From an uncultured Pelagibacteraceae bacterium (lineage in GTDB: Bacteria > Pseudomonadota > Alphaproteobacteria > Pelagibacterales > Pelagibacteraceae), in NCBI GenBank assembly GCA_902559075.1, contig CACEGO010000002.1:1-64000 (forward strand): a DNA stretch of 64,000 bases. Direction: 5' to 3'. Position 1 is the stretch's first letter, and the number at the start of each line of letters is the position of its first letter. Positions 1 through 9,508 of this stretch are shown piece by piece. A program made the translations under genes and the position numbers. The notes under the pieces were generated by a model. That model was not told the DNA's origin and did no database searches. It saw only the letters and a program-made list of their open reading frames with translations.

Positions 1-8
1 TATACAAT

Positions 9-464
9 ATGATCACTATTGAAGAATTTAAAAAAAAACAGTCTGAAACCTCTAGATTGATTGGTTTAGATCTAGGTTCAAAAAGAATCGGTGTATCAAT
101 TTGTGACGAAAAACAGTCAATAGCCACACCTTTTAAAACAATCAATAAAACCAATAATGAAGATCTAATAAACGAATTAAAAAAAATAATAGAGGAAAAC
201 AATATTAAAGGAATTATCATTGGATACCCAATTAACATGGATGGTTCAAGGGGTCCTTCTGCTCAATCAGTAAGTGATGTGTCTAAAAATATAGACCAAA
301 ATGTTGACGTAGATGTATGTCTTTGGGATGAAAGACTTTCAACTGTTGGTGCATTTAATCTATCCAGTCAGCTTGATGTTAATGTTTCTAAGCGTGAAAA
401 ACACATAGATCAAAATGCAGCTGCATTTATTCTTCAGGGAGCTATAGATTATTTAAATAATTAA
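9..464 (+). CDS. ruvX: RuvX/YqgF-family Holliday junction resolvase-like nuclease
   Basis: This protein of 151 residues has the RNase H-like fold motifs of the YqgF/RuvX family: GLDLGSKRIGV near residue 19 with the catalytic Asp21, a GYPINMDGSRG loop in the middle, WDERLST, and HIDQNAAAFILQ near the C terminus with a late acidic residue. The family is linked to processing of 16S rRNA 5' ends and of branched DNA. The length is typical. It sits 42 bp before the likely pyrB start in an apparent operon (ruvX-pyrB-pyrC-plsY-topA). The start is the first ATG, at the left edge of the window. Confidence 0.9.
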   Translation: MITIEEFKKKQSETSRLIGLDLGSKRIGVSICDEKQSIATPFKTINKTNNEDLINELKKIIEENNIKGIIIGYPINMDGSRGPSAQSVSDVSKNIDQNVDVDVCLWDERLSTVGAFNLSSQLDVNVSKREKHIDQNAAAFILQGAIDYLNN

Positions 465-506
465 TCCTTGCCATTTAAGGACTTTATAGCTATAGAGTTA
501 ATTTTA

Positions 507-1448
507 ATGGCAATTAAATCCAATAAAGCTATTAAAATCTCACAAAAACATCTGTTAGGTATCCAAGATTTATCAGTTAGCGATATCAATTATATTCTAG
601 ATGAGTCAGAAGCTTTCATAAAATTAAATCAGAGTAAAAATAAAAAAATCGATGTGTTAAGAGGTAAAACACAAATAAACTTGTTCTTTGAACCATCCAC
701 CAGAACTCAAAGCTCATTTGAACTTGCTGGGAAAAGACTTGGTGCAGATGTCATGTCAATGAATATGGGTAACTCAGCAATTAAAAAAGGTGAAACTTTG
801 ATTGATACAGCAATGACTCTAAATGCAATGCACCCTGATATAATTGTGATCAGGCACCAAGACTCTGGTGCTTGTAATCTTTTATCTCAAAAAGTTAATT
901 GTGTTGTATTAAATGCTGGTGATGGTAGACGTGAACACCCTACTCAAGCTTTACTTGATGCATTAACAATTAGAAATCGAAAAAAAAAAATTCAAGGATT
1001 AAAAATAGCTATATGTGGAGATATACTTCATTCTAGAGTAGCTAGATCAAACATTTATCTTCTTACAATGTTGGGAGCTGAGGTCAATATAGTAGCACCA
1101 TCCAATCTTATGCCTAAAGAAATTGAAAAGTTTGGTGTTAATACTTTTACTGACATGAAAAAAGGTCTCAAAGATTGTGATATTGTAATGATGCTTAGAT
1201 TACAAAATGAAAGGATGACTAGTTCATATCTTTCATCAAATAGAGAATACTATGAATATTATGGATTAACACCAGATAAGCTTGATCATGCAAAATCAGA
1301 TGCGTTAATTATGCATCCTGGTCCAATGAATAGAGGAATTGAAATTGATACGAGATTAGCAGACGACATAAACAAGAGTGTAATTAAGGAGCAAGTTGAA
1401 TTAGGAGTTGCTGTAAGAATGGCATGTTTAAAAATATTTTGTGAATAA
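507..1448 (+). CDS. pyrB: Aspartate carbamoyltransferase catalytic chain
   Basis: It condenses carbamoyl phosphate with aspartate, the first committed step of pyrimidine synthesis. The carbamoyl-phosphate loop [19 protein letters not shown] lies near residue 61, and [12 protein letters not shown] near residue 140. The second half carries the aspartate-binding domain with MLRLQNERM and [12 protein letters not shown]. The reading frame stays open back to a TTG at 468, but the ATG at 507 gives 313 residues, matching the family, so I chose it. The stop is followed immediately by pyrC. No regulatory pyrI subunit is present. Confidence 0.95.
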   Translation: MAIKSNKAIKISQKHLLGIQDLSVSDINYILDESEAFIKLNQSKNKKIDVLRGKTQINLFFEPSTRTQSSFELAGKRLGADVMSMNMGNSAIKKGETLIDTAMTLNAMHPDIIVIRHQDSGACNLLSQKVNCVVLNAGDGRREHPTQALLDALTIRNRKKKIQGLKIAICGDILHSRVARSNIYLLTMLGAEVNIVAPSNLMPKEIEKFGVNTFTDMKKGLKDCDIVMMLRLQNERMTSSYLSSNREYYEYYGLTPDKLDHAKSDALIMHPGPMNRGIEIDTRLADDINKSVIKEQVELGVAVRMACLKIFCE

Positions 1449-2735
1449 ATGAAAAAACAATACTTTATAAATGCAAATATTATAGATCCTCATAATTCTC
1501 TTAATGAAAATGGTGGAATGATAATTGGAGAAGATGGAAAGATAGAAGCGGTAGGTAAAAAGGTAAATACAAACAATTTACCAACTAGGGAAAAGCCTAC
1601 CGATTTAAAAGGTAAATATCTATTTCCTGGCTTAGTAGATATGAGAGTTTTTGTAGGCGAACCAGGATATGAATATAAAGAAAATTTTAGAACTTTAAGT
1701 AATGCAGCATTGTCTGGTGGAGTTACTTCAGTTGTAACAATGCCTAATACAGATCCAATTATTGATAATGTTTCAATTGTAGATTTTCTAAAAAGAAGAG
1801 GACGTGACAAATCAAAAATAAATATCTTTCCTTGTGCTTCATTAACTCAAAACACAGAAGGTACTAATATGACTGAATTTGGTTTATTGGCTAAAAAAGG
1901 AATTATTGCTTTTACTGATGGAGTAAAAACAATTCAAAACACAAGGTTGATGTCTAGAATTATGAGTTCAGCAAAAGATTTAGGATGCCTTATAATGCAA
2001 CATGCTGAAGATTACGATTTAGCTAAAAATGGAATGATTAATTCTGGTATTATTGCAACAAAACTAGGTTTATCAAGCATACCAGATATTGCTGAAAGAA
2101 TTATAATAGAAAGAGATCTCACCCTTTTAGAGAGAGCTAAATGTCGATATCATATATCTCAACTTTCAGCGGGTAAATCTGTTGATATAATTAAGGAACG
2201 TAAACAAAATGTTAAATTTACTTGTGGTGTATCAATAAATAATCTCTCATTAAATGAAAATGATATTGGAGATTTTAGAACATTTTTAAAATTATCACCT
2301 CCACTGAGAAGAGAAGAAGATCGTGAAGCTTTAGTTCAAGGATTAAAAGATAAAACTATTGATGTAATTGTTTCCGACCATAAACCAGAAGATGAGGAAT
2401 CTAAAAGATTAACTTTTGCTCAGGCTGCAACAGGTGCGTCTGGTATTGAGACACTGTTGTCTTTAAGTTTAGAATTATTTCATAACGGATCTGTAAAACT
2501 TGAAACTATCATTGAAGCTTTAACTTCCAACCCAGCAAAAATATTAAATATTAACAAAGGAAACTTGTCTATAGGTAATGATGCAGATTTTTGTATAGTA
2601 GATATCAATAAACCATGGATTGTAAAAAAAGAAAATTTAATCTCTAAATCTAAAAATACTTCAATTGAAGATAAGAAACTTCAAGGAAAAGTAACCAATA
2701 CATTTGTAAAAGGTATAGAATTATTTAAAATATAA
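1449..2735 (+). CDS. pyrC: Class I dihydroorotase homologue, probably non-catalytic
   Basis: A 428-residue amidohydrolase of the type I dihydroorotase family, directly abutting pyrB. The N-terminal metal-binding signature, usually D-x-H-x-H-x-REPG, reads GLVDMRVFVGEPG, so both metal-binding histidines are missing. Later motifs persist in altered form: QHAED, YHISQLSAGKS and SDHKPEDEE in place of TDHAPH. From memory, the pyrB-linked dihydroorotase of several alphaproteobacteria shows the same loss, and such proteins act as structural partners of aspartate carbamoyltransferase. By inference this protein scaffolds PyrB, and a catalytic dihydroorotase would lie elsewhere in the genome. Confidence 0.82.
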   Translation: MKKQYFINANIIDPHNSLNENGGMIIGEDGKIEAVGKKVNTNNLPTREKPTDLKGKYLFPGLVDMRVFVGEPGYEYKENFRTLSNAALSGGVTSVVTMPNTDPIIDNVSIVDFLKRRGRDKSKINIFPCASLTQNTEGTNMTEFGLLAKKGIIAFTDGVKTIQNTRLMSRIMSSAKDLGCLIMQHAEDYDLAKNGMINSGIIATKLGLSSIPDIAERIIIERDLTLLERAKCRYHISQLSAGKSVDIIKERKQNVKFTCGVSINNLSLNENDIGDFRTFLKLSPPLRREEDREALVQGLKDKTIDVIVSDHKPEDEESKRLTFAQAATGASGIETLLSLSLELFHNGSVKLETIIEALTSNPAKILNINKGNLSIGNDADFCIVDINKPWIVKKENLISKSKNTSIEDKKLQGKVTNTFVKGIELFKI

Positions 2736-2737
2736 AA

Positions 2738-3316
2738 ATGGAACTTTTTATAATAGGTATAATCTCATACCTGATGGGATCAATTCCATTTGGATTAATT
2801 TTAACCAAAATATTTTTAAAAAAAGATATTAGAGAAATTGGTTCTGGTAATATTGGTGCAACAAATGCATTAAGAACCGGTAACAAACTAATTGGTTATT
2901 CAACACTGATATTTGATGTGTTTAAAGCGGTAATACCTGTTTTATATATAAAAATTAATTTCCCTGAAGCGATCTACATATCAGCTTTATGTGCTTTTAT
3001 AGGTCATGTATTCCCAGTTTGGTTAAAATTTAAAGGTGGTAAAGGTGTAGCAACATATGTTGGAATACTTTTTTCTTTAAATATTATTTTTGGTTTAGTG
3101 TTTGGTGTTTGCTGGTTAATAATCTTTTTTATTTCTAAATATTCATCTTTAGCATCCTTGATAGGATCACTTTCCATACCTGTATATATTTTTATTATGG
3201 AAGGTTCAGAAAATATATTTTTTTATGTAATAATGATTATTTTGATATTTTTTACCCACAGAGAAAATATTAAACGCTTGATAAATAAAGAAGAAACCAA
3301 GACTAAAATTTATTAA
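2738..3316 (+). CDS. plsY: Acyl-phosphate:glycerol-3-phosphate acyltransferase, membrane protein
   Basis: PlsY acylates glycerol-3-phosphate with acyl-phosphate in the inner membrane, starting phospholipid synthesis. At 192 residues it has about five hydrophobic segments and the three family motifs: GSIPFGLIL near residue 14, GSGNIGATNALRTG near residue 36, and KFKGGKGVAT near residue 97. It starts 2 bp after the pyrC stop. In many alphaproteobacteria dprA follows plsY; here only 37 bp separate it from topA. Confidence 0.93.
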   Translation: MELFIIGIISYLMGSIPFGLILTKIFLKKDIREIGSGNIGATNALRTGNKLIGYSTLIFDVFKAVIPVLYIKINFPEAIYISALCAFIGHVFPVWLKFKGGKGVATYVGILFSLNIIFGLVFGVCWLIIFFISKYSSLASLIGSLSIPVYIFIMEGSENIFFYVIMIILIFFTHRENIKRLINKEETKTKIY

Positions 3317-3323
3317 TTTGACT

Positions 3324-3348
3324 ATCAAACTCTTTTGAGTAGTTTGTT
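3324..3348 (+). other. Small inverted repeat between plsY and topA
   Basis: CAAACT is followed after nine bases by AGTTTG, with a competing ACTC-TTTT-GAGT hairpin nested inside. The T-run after it is poor (TTATTTT), so it could be a weak terminator, a leader structure for topA, or chance in AT-rich DNA. It fills nearly the entire 37 bp gap. Confidence 0.3.
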
Positions 3349-3353
3349 ATTTT

Positions 3354-5945
3354 ATGAATCTAGTCATAGTTGAAAGCCCTGCTAAAGCAAAAACAATTAA
3401 TAAATATTTAGGAGATAACTATACTGTTTTAGCTAGCTATGGTCATATCAGAGATCTTCCCTCAAAAAATGGATCTGTTGATCCTGATCAAAATTTTAAA
3501 ATGGAATGGGAAGTTGATAGTTTTTCAAAAAAATATTTAAAAGAAATTACTGATGCTGCGAAAGATTCCTCAAAAATAATTCTTGCTACTGACCCAGATC
3601 GTGAGGGTGAAGCAATTGCTTGGCATGTAAAAGAATATTTAGATGAAAAAAAACTTTTAAAAGACAAAGAAATTGAACGTGTGGTGTTTAATGAAATAAC
3701 AAAAAAAGCCGTCACACATGGCATTGAAAATCCAAGACAGATAGAGCCTTTATTAGTCGATGCATACATGGCTAGAAGAGCGCTCGATTATTTGGTTGGA
3801 TTTAATATATCACCAATACTGTGGACTAAATTACCTGGTTCAAAATCTGCAGGTAGAGTTCAATCTGTTGCATTGAAATTGATTACTGAAAGAGAACATG
3901 AAATTGAATTATTCAAGCCTGAAGAATTTTGGACTTTAAGTATTAATTTTCAGGATAAAAATAAAAGCAACATTACAGCAAGTATTTCTCAACTTGATGG
4001 AAAAAAAATTGAAAAATTCTCATTTAAAAATAAAGAAGAAATTGAAAAAGCTATTGATAATATTAAGAATAAAAAATTTAATATAACTGATATTTCCTCT
4101 AAAGTTGTCAGTAGAAATCCCTCAGGGCCATTTACGACTTCAACACTTCAACAAGTTGCGTCTAGCAGATTAGGCTTTGGTGCATCTAGAACAATGCAAA
4201 TAGCACAAAAACTTTATCAAGGAATAGAAATGGAAGGTGATACAGTTGGGTTAATTACTTATATGAGAACTGATGGAACTAACTTATCAGTTGATGCGGT
4301 CTCAGATTTTAGAAATTTTATTAAAAAGGAATATGGAAACGAATATTTGCCAGAAAGTCCAAATAATTACTCAGGAAAAAAAGCAAAAAATGCCCAGGAA
4401 GCTCACGAAGCTATAAGACCAACTGATATCAATAGAAACCCAGTTTCTGTAAAAAAATATTTAAGCTCAGATCAACAAAAATTATATGATTTAATTTGGT
4501 CTAGAGCGCTGTCCTCGCAAATGGAAACAGCTAAATTTGATAGAAATACAATAACAATTGAATCTGAGGACAATAAAACAATATGTAAATCAAGTGGTTC
4601 GGTTTTAAAATTTGATGGGTTTTTAAGAATTTATTCAAATCAAAATAAAGATGATGATGAGCAAATTTTACCTGAAATGTTTAAAGGGCCCATTAATATA
4701 GAAGCTCTTATTGACGAACAGCATTTTACTCAACCGCCTCCACGTTACTCTGAGGCAAGTTTAGTGAAAAGATTGGAAGAGTTAGGAATAGGAAGACCTT
4801 CAACTTATGCAAGTATAATTTCAACAATAGCGAATAGAGGTTATGCAGAAATAATTAATAAAAGATTTTTTCCAACAGACAGAGGTAAATTAATTTCTGC
4901 ATTTTTGGAAAAACTATTTTCAAAGTATGTGGATTATAATTTTACAGCAGGACTAGAGGATCAACTAGATGAAATTACTTCTGGAAAAGAAAGTTGGTTA
5001 AGAGTTTTAGAAATGTTTTGGAAAGATTTTAATAGCAATGTTTCAGAGGTCAAAGAAAAAAGAACTAGAGAGGTTTTAGATCTTTTAAACGAAAGTTTAG
5101 GTGCATTGATATTTGATACTGATAAAGAAGGAAATATAATAAGAAAATGTAAGTTATGTACAACAGGTTCTCTAAGTTTAAAGAATAGTTTTAGAGGTGG
5201 TGCCTTCATAGGATGCTCAAACTATCCGGAATGTAATTTTACAAGACCTCTATCAAAAGCCAAAGCTGCTGCACAGTCACAATTAGCAGAACCTAAATTT
5301 CTTGGTAAACATGAAAATGGAAATGATATTTTTCTGAAAAATGGAAGATTTGGTCCATATCTTCAATATGAGAGAGTTCTTGAGGAAAATATAGAGGAAG
5401 AAAAACCTAAAAAGAGAAAAAAAACCAAAAAACATAAATCAGATGTTAATGAATTATTGAAAAATGTATCTATACCTAAAGGTATAGAGTTAGAAAGTAT
5501 TGATTTGGAAAAGGCTCAATTTTTATGTTCATTACCTAAATCTCTAGGAATAAATCCCGATAACAAAAAAGAAATTACATTAAATACAGGTAGATTTGGA
5601 CCATATTTAAAATGTGAAAATAAATCAGCGAGAATAGAAAATGTAGAGGAAATTTTTTCTATTGGATTAAATAGAGCTATTACTCTAATTGCAGAAGCTA
5701 AACCTGGACGAATGTCTTCGTCAATTATAAAAGACTTAGGAGAACATCCAGAAGATAAAAAACCAGTACGAATCATGAAAGGTCAATATGGACCATATAT
5801 CAAATACAAATCCTTAAATGCAACAATACCTGAAGAAAAAGACCCTACTGAATTAACAATTGAAGATGCATTAATATTGATTGAGAAAAGAAAAGAATAC
5901 GATAGAAGTAAAAAAAATAAAAAAACAAGAAAGACAAAAAAATGA
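3354..5945 (+). CDS. topA: DNA topoisomerase I
   Basis: Type IA topoisomerase of 863 residues that relaxes negative supercoils. The N-terminal Toprim domain begins NLVIVESPAKAKTI with Glu7 and has the metal triad in DPDRE (Asp80, Asp82, Glu84). The active-site tyrosine is Tyr303 in LITYMRTDGTNLS. Near residues 600-630 there is a single four-cysteine zinc ribbon (CKLC and CSNYPEC). Three C-terminal repeats follow, marked by GRFGPYLQYE, GRFGPYLKCE and GQYGPYIKYK, ending in a Lys/Arg-rich tail. The stop overlaps the next ATG. Confidence 0.97.
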   Translation: MNLVIVESPAKAKTINKYLGDNYTVLASYGHIRDLPSKNGSVDPDQNFKMEWEVDSFSKKYLKEITDAAKDSSKIILATDPDREGEAIAWHVKEYLDEKKLLKDKEIERVVFNEITKKAVTHGIENPRQIEPLLVDAYMARRALDYLVGFNISPILWTKLPGSKSAGRVQSVALKLITEREHEIELFKPEEFWTLSINFQDKNKSNITASISQLDGKKIEKFSFKNKEEIEKAIDNIKNKKFNITDISSKVVSRNPSGPFTTSTLQQVASSRLGFGASRTMQIAQKLYQGIEMEGDTVGLITYMRTDGTNLSVDAVSDFRNFIKKEYGNEYLPESPNNYSGKKAKNAQEAHEAIRPTDINRNPVSVKKYLSSDQQKLYDLIWSRALSSQMETAKFDRNTITIESEDNKTICKSSGSVLKFDGFLRIYSNQNKDDDEQILPEMFKGPINIEALIDEQHFTQPPPRYSEASLVKRLEELGIGRPSTYASIISTIANRGYAEIINKRFFPTDRGKLISAFLEKLFSKYVDYNFTAGLEDQLDEITSGKESWLRVLEMFWKDFNSNVSEVKEKRTREVLDLLNESLGALIFDTDKEGNIIRKCKLCTTGSLSLKNSFRGGAFIGCSNYPECNFTRPLSKAKAAAQSQLAEPKFLGKHENGNDIFLKNGRFGPYLQYERVLEENIEEEKPKKRKKTKKHKSDVNELLKNVSIPKGIELESIDLEKAQFLCSLPKSLGINPDNKKEITLNTGRFGPYLKCENKSARIENVEEIFSIGLNRAITLIAEAKPGRMSSSIIKDLGEHPEDKKPVRIMKGQYGPYIKYKSLNATIPEEKDPTELTIEDALILIEKRKEYDRSKKNKKTRKTKK

Positions 5946-6082
5946 AAAAAATAATCATAATAATTTTTACATTAACCTTTTTAACCTCGTGTGCAGATAT
6001 CTCTCTTGACACAGATAATATGAAAGAAAAGTTATTAAAATTTAAAAATAGTAAAACCCATAATGAATTTATAGAAAAATAA
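5942..6082 (+). CDS. Predicted 46-residue lipoprotein
   Basis: A short gene whose ATG overlaps the topA stop (ATGA). The product starts MKKIIIIIFTLTFLTSC, a lipoprotein signal with lipobox LTSC and the modified Cys near residue 17. About 29 mature residues follow (ADISLDTDNMKEKLL and so on), rich in Lys and Asn. The stop lies 1 bp before the RidA start, so it is tightly coupled on both sides. No family is recognised. The overlaps and the clean lipobox are the reasons for calling it real. Confidence 0.68.
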   Translation: MKKIIIIIFTLTFLTSCADISLDTDNMKEKLLKFKNSKTHNEFIEK

Positions 6083-6083
6083 A

Positions 6084-6545
6084 ATGAATTTTAATGATAA
6101 ACTTATTGAACATAAAATTAAATTACCTGAAGCAAAGCCACCTGTTGGATCTTATGTGGCTACAAAAGTAGTTGGAAAATTACTTTACATTTCTGGACAA
6201 ATTTCTATTTCCGAAAATGGAGAGCTAATAAAAGGTAAAGTTGGAAAAGAACTTACAACAGATGAAGGATACAGAGCTGCTAAAAGATGTGGACTAAGTA
6301 TAATTTCACAGGCAAAAGTAGCCTGTGGGGGAGATCTTTCTAAAATCAAATGCTGTGTAAAACTAACAGGTTTTGTTAACTCAACTGATGATTTTATTGA
6401 ACAACCAAAAGTAATAAATGGTGCTTCAGATTTAATTTCTTCCATTTTTGGTGATGCCGGAATGCATACAAGGGCAGCTGTAAGCACAAATAGCTTGCCT
6501 CTTGGCGTGTCAGTAGAAGTTGATGCAATATTTGAATTAAACTAA
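6084..6545 (+). CDS. RidA/YjgF-family protein (enamine/imine deaminase-like)
   Basis: A 153-residue member of the YjgF/YER057c/UK114 superfamily, in the longer variant with an N-terminal arm. KVVGKLLYISGQIS near residue 28 and GDLSKIKCCVKLTGFVNS near residue 90 are typical. The C-terminal part reads RAAVSTNSLPLGVSVEVDAIFELN; the canonical catalytic Arg of RidA is not clearly in place, so deaminase activity is uncertain. It follows the lipoprotein by 1 bp and ends directly against the convergent ugd gene. Confidence 0.85.
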   Translation: MNFNDKLIEHKIKLPEAKPPVGSYVATKVVGKLLYISGQISISENGELIKGKVGKELTTDEGYRAAKRCGLSIISQAKVACGGDLSKIKCCVKLTGFVNSTDDFIEQPKVINGASDLISSIFGDAGMHTRAAVSTNSLPLGVSVEVDAIFELN

Positions 6546-7844
6546 CTATCTTCCTACACCAAAATATTTAATATTCAATTTTTTCATTTTTGAAGGAGAA
6601 TACAGATTTCTCATATCAAAAACTTTAAAATTATTTTTTTTAACTAATTTTTTAAAATTCAATAACTTAAAGTCATTCCATTCTGTATGCAGAATAATTA
6701 AATCTGCATTTAGACATGCTGAAGAAACAGTGTCACAATATTTTACATTTTTCATGTTTTTAAATTCATATTTTTTACCTGAAGGATCATAATAAGTAAT
6801 TTTACAATTTTTTTTGTTTAGATAATTAATCATAGGGATACTTGAGGCTTCTCGCATATCATCTGTATTTGGTTTAAAAGTAACACCTAAAAAAGTGATT
6901 TTTTTATTTTTAAGTTTATTATTTAAAATTGATACAACTCTTTTTGTAAATAAACTTTTTCTAGAGTCATTGGATTGTACTACTGTTTTTACAATAGACA
7001 TATTAGTTTTAAATTTCTGTCCTATATCAATTAATGCACGCGTATCTTTAGGAAAACATGACCCACCATAAGCAGGACCTGCTCTTAAAAATCTATCTCC
7101 AATACGCTGGTCCGATCCCATTCCTATAGATACATCTTTAACATCTACACCCGTTTGCTCACATAAATTTGCAATTTCATTAATAAATGAAATTTTGGTT
7201 GCTAAGAATGAGTTAGATGCATATTTAATTAGTTCTGCACCTCTACGTGATGTATTAAAATATCTACTTGTTTTTTTAATTATAGGCATATACAGAGATT
7301 TAAGGATTTTATTTGCTTTGTTGCTATCAGTACCAATAATTACACGATCAGGATAAATAAAATCCCTTATAGCCTCACCTTCTCTAAGAAATTCTGGATT
7401 TGAAACTACATCAATTAATTTTTTATTTTTTAAATTTTTTAATATTTTTTCAATTTTATCTCCAGTTGTTACTGGCACTGTGGATTTAGTTATAATAATT
7501 TTATATTTGTTAATTATTTTTTTTAACTCATGTGCAACGTTAAATACATATTTTAATTCAGCTGAATTTGATTTTTTTTTTGTTGGCGTTCCTACGCAAA
7601 TAAAAATTATATCAGAATTACTTACTGCTTTTTTAAGATCTGTTGTAAAAATTAATCTTTTTTGTTTGTAGTTTTTTTTTAAAATTTCCTCTAAACCAGG
7701 TTCATATATCGGTACAAAGCCTTTATTTAAGGAATTTATTTTATTAATATCTTTATCTACACAATAAACTGTATTACCTAAGTCAGAGAAACAAACTCCG
7801 CTTACCAGGCCGACATATCCTGTTCCAATCATGCACAATTTCAT
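6546..7844 (-). CDS. ugd: UDP-glucose 6-dehydrogenase
   Basis: It oxidises UDP-glucose to UDP-glucuronate using two NAD+. The 432-residue protein has an N-terminal Rossmann motif MIGTGYVGLVSGVCFSDLGN, the FICVGTPT loop, TVPVTTG, NPEFLREGEAI, and the catalytic cysteine in AYGGSCFPKDTRAL. The C-terminal domain carries LGVTFKPNTDDMREASS. It overlaps the 3' end of galU by 4 bp, so the pair makes UDP-glucose and then UDP-glucuronate, precursors for surface glycans or glycolipids. Confidence 0.95.
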   Translation of the reverse strand: MKLCMIGTGYVGLVSGVCFSDLGNTVYCVDKDINKINSLNKGFVPIYEPGLEEILKKNYKQKRLIFTTDLKKAVSNSDIIFICVGTPTKKKSNSAELKYVFNVAHELKKIINKYKIIITKSTVPVTTGDKIEKILKNLKNKKLIDVVSNPEFLREGEAIRDFIYPDRVIIGTDSNKANKILKSLYMPIIKKTSRYFNTSRRGAELIKYASNSFLATKISFINEIANLCEQTGVDVKDVSIGMGSDQRIGDRFLRAGPAYGGSCFPKDTRALIDIGQKFKTNMSIVKTVVQSNDSRKSLFTKRVVSILNNKLKNKKITFLGVTFKPNTDDMREASSIPMINYLNKKNCKITYYDPSGKKYEFKNMKNVKYCDTVSSACLNADLIILHTEWNDFKLLNFKKLVKKNNFKVFDMRNLYSPSKMKKLNIKYFGVGR

Positions 7845-8656
7845 AGTTTACCTATTTCTATTGAAGAATTTATATAACCAGTCATTGTTCCACAGTCGAG
7901 ATATTTGCCCTCAAAATTATGAGCTATAAATTTTTCTTTATCATCAATTAATAGCTGGATAGCATCTGTAATATGTATTTCTTTACCTCTTCCAGGTTTT
8001 AGAGATTTAATTTTACTAAAAATTGATCTAGGTAAAATATATCTTCCAATAACAGCCTTATTTGATGGAGCTTTATTTACAGAAGGTTTTTCTATAACTC
8101 CATCAATAATAAAATTTCTTTTATTTAATTTTTTTTTAATTTTATATATTCCCCATCGAGAAACATTGTTTTTTTTAACTTGCATAGAAGCCATAACAGA
8201 TGATTTGTATTTTTGGTGAATCTTAATCATTGCTTTAGAACAATTTTTTTTAATAATTAAATCATCCGGTAACAACATTAAAAAGTATTTACTTTTTATA
8301 TATTTTTGTGTTTTAAGAACAGCATCACCTGTGCCTTTAGGAATATTTTGAAATACAAACTTAATTTTTTTTTTATATTCAAGTATCTTTTTATATTCGT
8401 TAACTATTCTCTGATCTTTCTTTTTTTTAATAATACTTTTATAAAATTGATCACTGTAAAAATATTTTTTTATCATTAATTTTTTATTGGAAATAATAAA
8501 TACGATCTCTTTGATGCCTGCTTCGATGCATTCATCAAGAATATATTCTAGTCCAATCCTACCATTAATAGGTAGAAGTTCCTTAGAAAATACACTTGTT
8601 AAAGGTATTAACCTAGTACCAAGTCCAGCCAAAGGAATAATTGCTTGTTTAATCAT
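7841..8656 (-). CDS. galU: UTP-glucose-1-phosphate uridylyltransferase
   Basis: It forms UDP-glucose from UTP and glucose-1-phosphate. The 271-residue nucleotidyltransferase starts IKQAIIPLAGLGTRLIPLTS, with SKELLPI as the substrate-binding lysine segment, and has GTGDAVL, LLPDDLI and EKP later. It is slightly shorter than usual (about 290). It is translationally coupled to ugd downstream. It is divergent from panC, with only about 35 bp between the start codons, so both promoters must share that short gap. Confidence 0.93.
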   Translation of the reverse strand: MIKQAIIPLAGLGTRLIPLTSVFSKELLPINGRIGLEYILDECIEAGIKEIVFIISNKKLMIKKYFYSDQFYKSIIKKKKDQRIVNEYKKILEYKKKIKFVFQNIPKGTGDAVLKTQKYIKSKYFLMLLPDDLIIKKNCSKAMIKIHQKYKSSVMASMQVKKNNVSRWGIYKIKKKLNKRNFIIDGVIEKPSVNKAPSNKAVIGRYILPRSIFSKIKSLKPGRGKEIHITDAIQLLIDDKEKFIAHNFEGKYLDCGTMTGYINSSIEIGKL

Positions 8657-8690
8657 TTAAATGTTTTACTTATTAAATATTTTAATACAA

Positions 8691-9506
8691 ATGAAAATTT
8701 TGTCTGATAATACTTCATTATTAAAATCATTGAGGCCATTTAATGACCTTGGATTTGTTCCTACTATGGGAGGAATACATAAAGGTCATTTATCACTTAT
8801 TAATAAATCAAATAAACTTTGTAAAAAGACTATTGTAAGTATTTTTATTAATCCAAAACAATTTAATAAAAAGACTGATCTAAAATCCTATCCACAAAAT
8901 ATAAAAAAAGATTTAAAAATTTTAAAAAAAAGTAAAAAAGTAGATTTCGTTTATATTCCGAAATTTAACGACATATATAAAGATAGAAAAAAATCAAAGA
9001 TTAAAATTCTTAAAGAAGATAAAATTTTGTGCGCTAAGTTTAGAAAAGGTCATTTTGAGGGTGTTCTAGATGTAATGACTAGACTTACCAAAATTATAAA
9101 GCCTAATAAAATATTTATGGGAGAAAAAGATTTTCAACAATTTTACTTGGTTAAAAAACTATTAGAAACAAATTACGTAACAAAAATTATTCCTTGTAAA
9201 ACTATTCGTGACAAAAATAATTTAGCTTTATCAACAAGAAATCTTCTTTTAGATAAGTCTCAATTAAAAATTGCAGCAATTGTATATAAAAGTATGTCAA
9301 GGATTAAAAAAAATATTAAAAATAAAAAAAATATTCCACATTTTTTAAAATTTAAAAAAAAAGAATTGAAAAATAATTATAAAATTAAAATTGATTACTT
9401 AGAGTTAAGAAACAAAAAAAACTTAAAACTATCAAAAACAACAAATAATTCACGATTGTTTATAGCTTATTATTTAAATGAAGTTAGATTGATTGATAAT
9501 CTCTAA
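8691..9506 (+). CDS. panC: Pantothenate synthetase
   Basis: It joins pantoate and beta-alanine using ATP, the last step of vitamin B5 synthesis. The sequence has the HIGH-type motif GFVPTMGGIHKGHLSLI, FINPKQF, GEKDFQQFYLVKKLL and LALSTRNLLL. The frame is open from 8661, but the ATG at 8691 (MKILSDNTSLL) gives the usual short N terminus and 271 residues, so it is preferred. The C-terminal third is highly Lys-rich. No panB is present nearby. It ends 2 bp before the convergent mgtE stop. Confidence 0.93.
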   Translation: MKILSDNTSLLKSLRPFNDLGFVPTMGGIHKGHLSLINKSNKLCKKTIVSIFINPKQFNKKTDLKSYPQNIKKDLKILKKSKKVDFVYIPKFNDIYKDRKKSKIKILKEDKILCAKFRKGHFEGVLDVMTRLTKIIKPNKIFMGEKDFQQFYLVKKLLETNYVTKIIPCKTIRDKNNLALSTRNLLLDKSQLKIAAIVYKSMSRIKKNIKNKKNIPHFLKFKKKELKNNYKIKIDYLELRNKKNLKLSKTTNNSRLFIAYYLNEVRLIDNL

Positions 9507-9508
9507 TT

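Noticed and set aside
3317-3353. A remnant of dprA between plsY and topA
   Set aside because: Only 37 bp with no recognisable DprA coding sequence; simple absence is the better reading.
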